Assembly (NCBI GenBank): GCA_963995525.1
Contig: OZ023213.1
Span: 38,899,258 to 38,963,257, forward strand
Reading direction: 5' to 3'
Source of the DNA: Escarpia spicata
Lineage: Eukaryota > Annelida > Polychaeta > Sabellida > Siboglinidae
Length of the DNA: 64,000 nucleotides
A model generated the notes under the pieces. The model was not told the DNA's origin. It saw only the letters and a program-made list of their open reading frames with translations, and did not search any database. Shown here one piece after another: positions 56,645 through 64,000 of this stretch (its first letter is position 1; each line of letters starts with the position of its first letter). A program made the translations under genes and the position numbers.

Positions 56645-57870
56645 CATCTATAATAATAATAATATATGCACATTTAAATAGCGCCTTTTTCAGCCTAAAC
56701 TTCTTAAAGGCGCTTTACAAATTCATTGAAGCAATACATACAAATACACATTAAAAACCTCCAAATATAAAAATTAGTATATATCTATGTAACAAAAACT
56801 ATGGAAAATTAAAACTAGATGTCTAAGATATATAACTAAGTAAATAAAGTATATATAAATAAAGTAACTCTAAAATAAACACATACAGAACTATCTATGA
56901 ACAATACAGGTGTTTTAAATAAAATTTCATAAACAATTAAAACTGTTCTAAAATGCTTTGCAAAACAAATCAGTCTTTAATTGTCTTTTGAATCCATCCG
57001 TCGATGGGACCTGACGAATGAATAGGGTATGTTGTTCCACAGTGTGGGTGCAGCCACAGAGAAGGCCCTGTCCCCCAGTTGCGTCTTTGACATGGGCACA
57101 GCCAGCAGCAACCTGCTGTCAGACCGAAGTGATCTTCTCGGATTGTGTTGCACCAGCATGTCTTTGATGTGGGATGGGCCTTCGTCGTGGATTGTCTTGT
57201 AGGTCAGTGTGAGCAATTTGAACTGCACGATACCTCACAGGCAGCCAATGTAGTGCGCGAAGGACTGGCGTGATGTGAGATCGTCTACTGACACGGAAAA
57301 CAATGCACGCGGCTGTGTTCTGCACTCATTGTAACTTGGCCAGCTGCCATGCGGGGAGGCCATGCAGTAATCCATTCAAGTAGTCCAGTTTTGACGTGAC
57401 GAGGGCGAGGATGGCTATATGGGCCGTACTCACATCCAGATATTTTCGGATCTTGCCCATGCTCCGGATATGGTAGTAAGTTGACCGACACACCATGTTT
57501 ACATGTACCTGTTTATTTGAGTCAATAATTGCACCAATATTCCTCGCTTTCAAAATTGCCGGGATTGGCCAGCTGCCCGTTAGTTCCAACCACAACAAAC
57601 TCCGTTTTGTTGTCATTCAGTTTTAGGAAGTTGCAAGCCATCCATATTTTGACCTCAGCGATGCACCTCTCCATAGCGTCAAGCGCTGACTGAGAAGATG
57701 CAGGCTTAAAGATGAGCATCAGTTGGCTGTCATCTGCTTACAGGTGAAACTCAATGTTGTGTCACCCCAGCGGTAGGGTGTAGAAACAAAACAGTACAGG
57801 CCCCAGCACAGGGACCTGGGGTACCCCAAAGTCCAGACGCTGACAGTTGGATGATGCCCCCTGTGTGATA
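56645..57870 (-). mobile_element. L2/CR1-clade LINE 3' half
   Basis: The minus strand reads GVPQVPVLGPVLF (RT block), then ADDSQ, KIWMACNFLKLNDNKTEFVV, KLDYLNGLLHGLPAWQLAKL, LRALHWLPVRYRAVQ, TYKTIHDEGPSHIKDML and GDRAFSVAAPTLWNNIP, in the correct order with frameshifts. It ends in an L2-type 3' tail (AAGCGCCTTT... GGCGCTATTTAAATG) and an ATT microsatellite at about 56650-56665. Confidence 0.9.
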
Positions 57871-58025
57871 ATTTAGTGCTTTGAATTATTCTTTTCCCGA
57901 TCAAGTTCCCCACAGAAATGCTTACACATACACTCAAAAAGACAGGTGTGCACCTACGGATGGACACGAGGATTCATTAGGTTTAGCGTCTAACGAATAT
58001 CTTCCCCTATCAAGAACCCCACACC

Positions 58026-58090
58026 AATGCAGGCACGCACGCACGCACGCACGCACGAACGCACGCACACCTCACCGCACACACGCGAAT
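58026..58090. repeat. (CACG)n microsatellite
   Basis: CACG tetranucleotide run followed by CACAC. Confidence 0.9.
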
Positions 58091-58393
58091 TCATTGTTTG
58101 AAGCCGAATAAAAGCCGAACAGTGTTATTATGTCGTAGTTCATTCCTATGACAAAGATCTGTTAGTTGCTAGAATTATTCAAAGCAACCATCGTGCAGAC
58201 GGGATAATAGGTATAGATGAAAGGAGATAATGATGAAACCGATATATCGAGTCGAACATGGCGTCAACACAAAGCAAAAAGCACTCCTGACATCGCAGAT
58301 GCCCACCCAGACACCGATGACTGTAGTGCCGCATTTAGGTGGTCTGCCTGTGTGGTTCTGCTCTGACTAACTGGACCTAGGCTCACCATTCCC

Positions 58394-58860
58394 AAGTGAC
58401 GTCACTGGACCCGTGTCAAAAATTATCTGGTGACGTCACTGGACCGGTGTCAAGAAGTTTCTGGTGACGTCACTGGACCCAAGTCAATAAATACCTGGTG
58501 ACGTCACTGGACCCGTGTCAAGAAGTTTCTGGTGACGTCACTGGACCCGTGTCAAGAATTATCTGGTGACGTCTTTGGATCCGTGTCAAGAAATATCTGG
58601 TGACGTCACTGGACCCGTGTTAAGAAGTTTCTGGTGACGTCGCTGGACCTGTGTCAAGAATTGTCTGGTGACGTCACTGAACACGTGTCATGAATTTTCT
58701 GGTGACGTCATTGGACCCGTGTCAAAAATTATCTAGTGACATCACTGGACCTGTGTCAAGAAGTTTCTGGTGACGTCATAGGACCTGTGTCAAGAAGTTC
58801 CTGGTGACGTCACTGGACCTGTGTCAAGAGTTATCTGATCACGTCACTGGACCATTGCAA
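58394..58860. repeat. 34-bp tandem array with CRE palindromes, 14 copies
   Basis: Fourteen head-to-tail units of 34 bp (TGGTGACGTCACTGGACCCG, TGTCAAGAAGTTTC). Ten contain a perfect TGACGTCA, the cAMP-response element bound by CREB/ATF bZIP factors; the others carry one or two changes. No spacer variation of CRISPR type exists. No gene lies close on either side in this window. Confidence 0.93.
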
Positions 58861-59215
58861 CTTGTGTATATGTCTGTATCACCTACCTCTAAAGAATCGC
58901 AACAACCCCCCACGAGTCCTCTTCTGCCTCCTCTCACACGGGTGAGGGGGCGGTGACGTTACATAAGCACCTTTTTTCTGTGTTTATCATGTGCCAATTG
59001 CTAAACGTTCCCTTTACAGTAATCGACCACTAACCATAACTAACCATTCTGACAGCCAACATTAACAGGTGTTGTATGGCTTTATAAAATAAATAGTTAA
59101 GAACATTATGCACAGTAATGTAAAACCTCAATGACCTGTGGAAGTATTAGCTAAAATAAAATGAATCAGTGTGGGTGGTTATATCAAACGATCAGTTCAG
59201 GGCAGAGGAGTGTAA
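58861..59215. other. Intergenic stretch, no gene seen
   Basis: No coding or repeat recognised between the CRE array and the CA-rich tract at about 59228-59296. Confidence 0.5.
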
Positions 59216-59299
59216 ACATGCTGCCGTGCACGCACACACACCCACATACACGCGCACGCGCACACACAACACACACGTACACACACACACACACACAAA

Positions 59300-59640
59300 G
59301 AAGTGCAACACCCGCATGAGGAGAGTAATATCAGTAATGAAGATGGCCGCCAACGGGCACCTAGAACATAATGTTGTCGTAGTTTAGTTTCCCTGCATTT
59401 TTAGGTGTGCTGAAGGCATATAAATAGGTGTAAACGTCTTCTTCTGTAAACATGAATATATTAAACAAAGCTCCTTTGAAAATGCATTGAAGTGCAGGTC
59501 AGTGCTTCATCTCAAGAGTTCCTAATCGTTGCTTGCAAATTTGAAGTTTGACTTATAATAATTGTATTTAGTCATTATAGATATATACGTTATTGCTTAC
59601 TCATTGTATGGCACATACATGTGTGCATGTGTGTGTATGT
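59300..59640 (+). repeat. Dispersed repeat of about 330 bp, copy 1
   Basis: Direct repeat of 63165-63500 (shared strings include AGATGGCCGCCAACGGGCA, GGCATATAAATAGGTGT, AGAGTTCCTAAT, TTGCTTGCAAAT and TACTCATTGTAT). It is preceded by a CA tract and followed by a GT tract. No coding. Confidence 0.85.
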
Positions 59641-59716
59641 GTTTGTGTGTGTGTGCGTGTGTGCGTGCGTGCGTGTGTGCGTGCATGCGTGTGTGTGTTT
59701 GTGTGTGTGTGTGTGT
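59640..59716. repeat. (GT)n/(GTGC)n microsatellite
   Basis: GT-rich run joining the 330-bp repeat to the CT-rich tract. Confidence 0.95.
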
Positions 59717-59999
<283 letters not shown>

Positions 60000-60149
60000 C
60001 AGTTTACAGTTTACATCATGGCATATCTGTTTAATCGACTGCCATCTCGACTTCTACATCATAGAATCGGTGTTGACATATTGTAGTATCTGTTTCTTCC
60101 CTGCTTTGTCTGTCTCAAACAAAAACATGCTTCTTCGCATCTGCAAAAA

Positions 60150-60600
60150 GCTTCAAAGATCACAGCCATTCTTACACTACCTGTCTCTCAGCTGTGTGAA
60201 CGCACGTTGATCAGAAAAGCACGTGCAATTGCCAATGACCCTGCCTACCCACTGTATACAGAGTTTGACCTTCTTCCGTCTCAAAGACGATACAGATGTC
60301 CAAGATGTACAAAAAACCTGTTCAAAAACTGCTTCGTTCCCCAAGCCATAAGTCACCTAAACAAACTTTGAGTTAACAAACCACCACATGCAATCCGACC
60401 GTTAAAATATAAAGTATGCACTGACTACTCTCACGTTTGTATTATTATTATAAACTTAATTCATGCATGCACTACGTTAAACTATGTTTACTAACAATAC
60501 CTTGTATTCTCTTTATGCTCAGCAAGCAGAAGAAAATTATCCGATGTATCTATTATTACTGGACAATAAATTCGTATTGTATTGTATTCGTACAACTGAG
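60150..60600 (+). mobile_element. LINE 3' end with conserved C-terminal peptide
   Basis: The frame 60198-60371 encodes ERTLIRKARAIANDP, FDLLPSQRRYRCPR and KNCFVPQAISHLN before a stop. This matches the C-terminal pattern of many animal LINE proteins (...PSGRRYR.PR..TNR.K.SF.P.AI..LN). A 3' UTR with AATAAA and an ATTGTATTGTATTCG tail ends near 60593. Confidence 0.75.
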
Positions 60601-63164
60601 CTGAGTGAACTGGACCAATATATAGTGAACGAATTTGTTAGCGTTAGTATATTTGATTAGTATATCACTAAATATAATTTGTTCGCACAGTTAACGCGAA
60701 CCACGTGAAAAATTGCTACTATGCATACGCAACAAACAACAGTCATGAATGGAATCAAACGGTCAAGCCTTCTTTGTGTCCAGTGCTGTGTTTGGGTTAA
60801 CTCCAACGTTCTATTCGCAGTTGCTCTCAATTGATTGGTCCCATGTATATGTGACACGTGGCCGTTGTGTCAGTGGTATGCTCTTATATAGCGCGGTATC
60901 CAGTCTTTAGGACTGTTCATAGCGCTTTACACCTGGTCCTGATTGACATGTTCAATCAAACACTATCTCGACTTCTATAGGACGAATTATGTCATGTTTC
61001 AATTACTGCGCGAAAACTAAGCATATAAAAATAGCCACCAGTTATTGAATAGTCGCATAAAATTTACATAATGTTGTTAACAATCGTCTGACGTCCGGTA
61101 CGAACGGTAAAACCGAGGAATTTCGAAAATACAAAAATGTTTTTTATTTTTATTCGTAGATTATTGTAGTGGGTGAACCTCTGAATGCATAGCTCCCGAG
61201 ATTCAGAGTGTCTAGGCGGAAAATCTTATTATACTCATACACCCGCTCACCGGAGTAACTCTAACAGAGTAATGATTCATTTATATCGATGAAGTCACCA
61301 AGTTAAGCGCATGTGATTTTATAGCAATTGATTATGTACATTTAATTACTACGTGGATGTCCACTTACATAGATAATGCTGTGATAATTGTGCTCCACAT
61401 TTCCGTTTCAATAAACATGCAATGTTTGGTCATCAGTAATGCAAAACATTTTGGACATTGTTTATTTCCGGTATCAATCTCGGTACCCATCATACGTTAA
61501 GCGAGCACTCTACTACGAACTGACCTAACTATTCATTCACTCTACACCGCGTTCATATTTATTATCTCTTATGAGTGATAGCAAGGACGTGATCGAAGAG
61601 GATTCAACCGAGCCGAGGCACTCCATTTCAGCCGGGTCCTCATTCTTTTCTTAGGCACTCCCTTTTCACTGTAGTGAATCAGCTACAATTACGTCAGTCT
61701 TCGCTTCCTTTACATCTACATCACTAATTCACCAGGAGCATTGGGACATTTTTTATGGCCTGTTGGGCCTTCGGGCGAGTATGTTTTCAATTCGACCCTG
61801 GCCTGTTCCGATCTTATCTTCACATTTCTTATTTTCACAATTTACGATTACATCCCGACGTACCCTCATTGGTTTAACTCTTTGACAGCTATAAACACAA
61901 CTAAAACTTCAGCATGCTGAACTTGTTTGAGTTTCTGGCTCAGTTGCCTTACAGTGCTATATTTGATCCAGTCAGTCAGCTGTACGATGTTTTTGCAGTA
62001 GTAGGGGTCGTACAATTGCATGACGTACTAATTGATCTCTTTCTCCAAAAATGCACACCCACACTATGACTCCGACACCGACCGTGAATCATTGTCGTCA
62101 CCTCACTGTCGTCGGTGATGTCGTGCGCTAGTCAACCCGATAACCCTATCAGGCACTGCACACAAAGACACTACTGTACTGGTGCATATTAAATTACTGG
62201 ATTGTAAAACAATCATGTATGACGAAACTCCCAGTCACCCAAAACACTCGATGACGTCACGGTCCTCGAGTACTTTTGTTCGAATTCTTCTATGCCAGAG
62301 TAATTCATATGCGTTTGTTCCGAATAAAACAGTGGCTGTCGTATTTAAATTGGTACACACGTACGCACGTGTTGTCAATGTACTGTCTAAGAAACATATA
62401 TTCTATAACGCATAGATAGAAAAGAGAACCGTATTTGTCAAAACTATATTTCTCTAAACAAGTTGCTCACAGCTCAACGACTAACCGGATCCTGCTTGGG
62501 CTGACAGTGTTAGCCTAAAATTTCTCGGGGAGGCTCGTCTCCAATATTACATAATGGGGTAATTTATAATATTTAGCTTGGAACCCTAACGTACCCCACG
62601 ACACGTTTGTACAAAAGATCCTATACACGCATGCGCACGCACGCGCGCACGCGCGCACGTGCACCCGCACACACAAACACACACACACGCACACACGCTA
62701 AAAAAATAAGCAGTTTGCCAAAGACAGGCATGTACGGGCGCAAACACGCATAAACACACACACACGCATGCACGCACGAGCGCGCGCGTACACACACAGC
62801 ATGTTTATTGTTTCAACTCACTGTAGGGACATGTGGCGATGTGGCGGTACCTAGTGCCAACACATTCAATGCAAATGAAACTAACCATGACATATATCAA
62901 TACGTTTTCCGTATTGCTTCCTCGCCTGCGGCTATACAGGGTCCACCTTAATATTTACACATTATGCGAATACTAGAACGTTTGCGAAAAATGGTGGATT
63001 TAACCAAATATAACGCGATTGCAATTCAAGTTCATCAGCCTAATATGGCAAGTCGACGAGGAAGCTATTGGTTTACAATGGTTCAAGGTTTGTTCATGTA
63101 CGTAAAACTCATATTTACATCATATTTTTGATCAAGCCGTGCTCCGTTTTCACAAACAAACGCA
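60600..63164. other. Intergenic stretch with a SINE-tail fragment
   Basis: 60885-60975 matches the tail of the SINE at 24449-24789 (TATATAGCGCGGTATCCAGTC, then GCGCTTTACAC). CA/GC-rich simple repeats lie at about 62625-62695 and 62735-62800. No gene recognised. Confidence 0.6.
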
Positions 63165-63500
63165 ACACCTGCATAAGGAGGGTAATATTAGTAATGGAGA
63201 TGGCCGCCAACGGGCATCTAGATAATATGTTGACGTAGTTGTTTTTCTTGCATTTTTGAGGTGTACAGAAGGCATATAAATAGGTGTGAACGTCTTTTTC
63301 TTTATAAACGGGTATATATTAATGATATATTACAGCTCCTTTGTCATTTCGTTGACGAGTTGGTCAATGCTTCATCTTTAGAGTTCCTAATTGTTGCTTG
63401 CAAATATGAAGCTTGATTCATAATACTATTTTAGTCAATATATATACACGTAACTCCTTACTCATTGTATCGAACATAAATTATGCATAGCATTTGTGTT
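63165..63500 (+). repeat. Dispersed repeat of about 330 bp, copy 2
   Basis: Direct repeat of 59300-59640, roughly 85 percent alike by eye, again followed by a GT-rich tract (63496-63570). Confidence 0.85.
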
Positions 63501-63780
63501 TGTGCGTGTGTGTGCGTGTATGTGCGTGTGTGTGTGTAAGTGTGTATGTGTGTGCGCGCGCTCGCGTGTGCATGTGTACACGTGTGCGAGCTTGCATATG
63601 TGTTAGATGTCTATGTATGTATACATACATACACGCATAAGATGCTTACCCGCAACCACACTCGCGCATACATATATGCATACATGCAAACACACAAACG
63701 TTCATACATACATACATACGTGCTTGAATACATACACGCGTACATACAAGCACGCACGCACGCACGCACACACCCTTTAG
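63496..63780. repeat. GT-, ATAC- and CACG-rich simple sequence
   Basis: GT run, then ATACATAC and GCACGCAC runs, giving artefact Thr/His frames. Confidence 0.9.
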
Positions 63781-64000
63781 AAAGTGTTTCTGGGGCATGC
63801 CCTGGCTGTGTGCCAAGTATTACAAATAAAAAACGAGAGTGTACGGATACGCAACACTGGATTCATACACAAACGTTCGCCGCATGTATAATTATGATCA
63901 CGTGATTAGATCCCCCTCCACTAAAAAAAGACAGTAAAGTCGTGTATTGTGTACGGCGTTCTATTGGGAGAGGTTGACGTGTAGCTCCAACGGGTAAGTA
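63781..64000 (+). other. Window end with a splice-donor-like sequence
   Basis: No coding is established. The last bases, CAACGG|GTAAGTA with GT at 63994, match the animal splice-donor consensus well, so an exon of another gene may end at 63993. Confidence 0.2.

Noticed and set aside
58394..58860. CRISPR-like array
   Set aside because: Adjacent 34-bp units are direct tandem copies without unique spacers, and the context is an animal genome.

Overview
The window looks like nuclear DNA from an animal, most likely a marine invertebrate and perhaps a mollusc or other lophotrochozoan (inference). Coding sequence is split into short exons with GT..AG borders in consistent phase. Introns run up to 11.6 kb. 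The rest is AT-rich and full of microsatellites, minisatellites, decayed LINEs, SINEs and DNA transposons. There is no operon-like packing and no rRNA or CRISPR array.

The one large gene I can support is on the plus strand, 15813-49868. I could join 13 coding exons by hand with every intron phase agreeing. They give a predicted 1055-residue serine/threonine kinase with the catalytic domain at about residues 129-407, resembling the testis-specific kinase (TSSK) group. A tail of about 640 residues follows that I do not recognise. All key kinase residues are present. The first exon is the least certain. Introns 1, 3, 4 and 10 are packed with repeats. Intron 4 (24144-35770) holds a tRNA-derived SINE and two antisense CR1-like LINE copies. 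One LINE is split by a 4.5-kb DNA transposon with terminal inverted repeats (TIRs) of about 550 bp and a degraded nuclease-like protein, possibly an Academ relative. Intron 10 holds a P-element/THAP9-like transposon.

Upstream of the kinase, 4550-9533 is a discrete element with TIRs of about 130 bp and a perfect 6-bp flanking duplication (TACATG). Inside are two divergently oriented, two-exon small genes that appear to be diverged copies of each other: each has a 38-nt first exon, a phase-2 intron and a shared short motif. They are separated by a duplicated promoter-like region with NRF1-type palindromes. A minisatellite of about 35 copies of a 57-bp unit fills the right end. This is my best candidate for an undescribed system. 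A zinc-finger-like exon and decayed coding remnants lie at 1.9-3.9 kb on the minus strand.

From 49.9 kb to the end I find no cellular gene. This part holds LINE fragments, a 14-copy 34-bp array rich in perfect CRE sites (TGACGTCA), two direct copies of a roughly 330-bp repeat next to GT/CA tracts, and long CT-rich microsatellites. A splice-donor-like sequence at the last bases may mark an exon continuing beyond the window.
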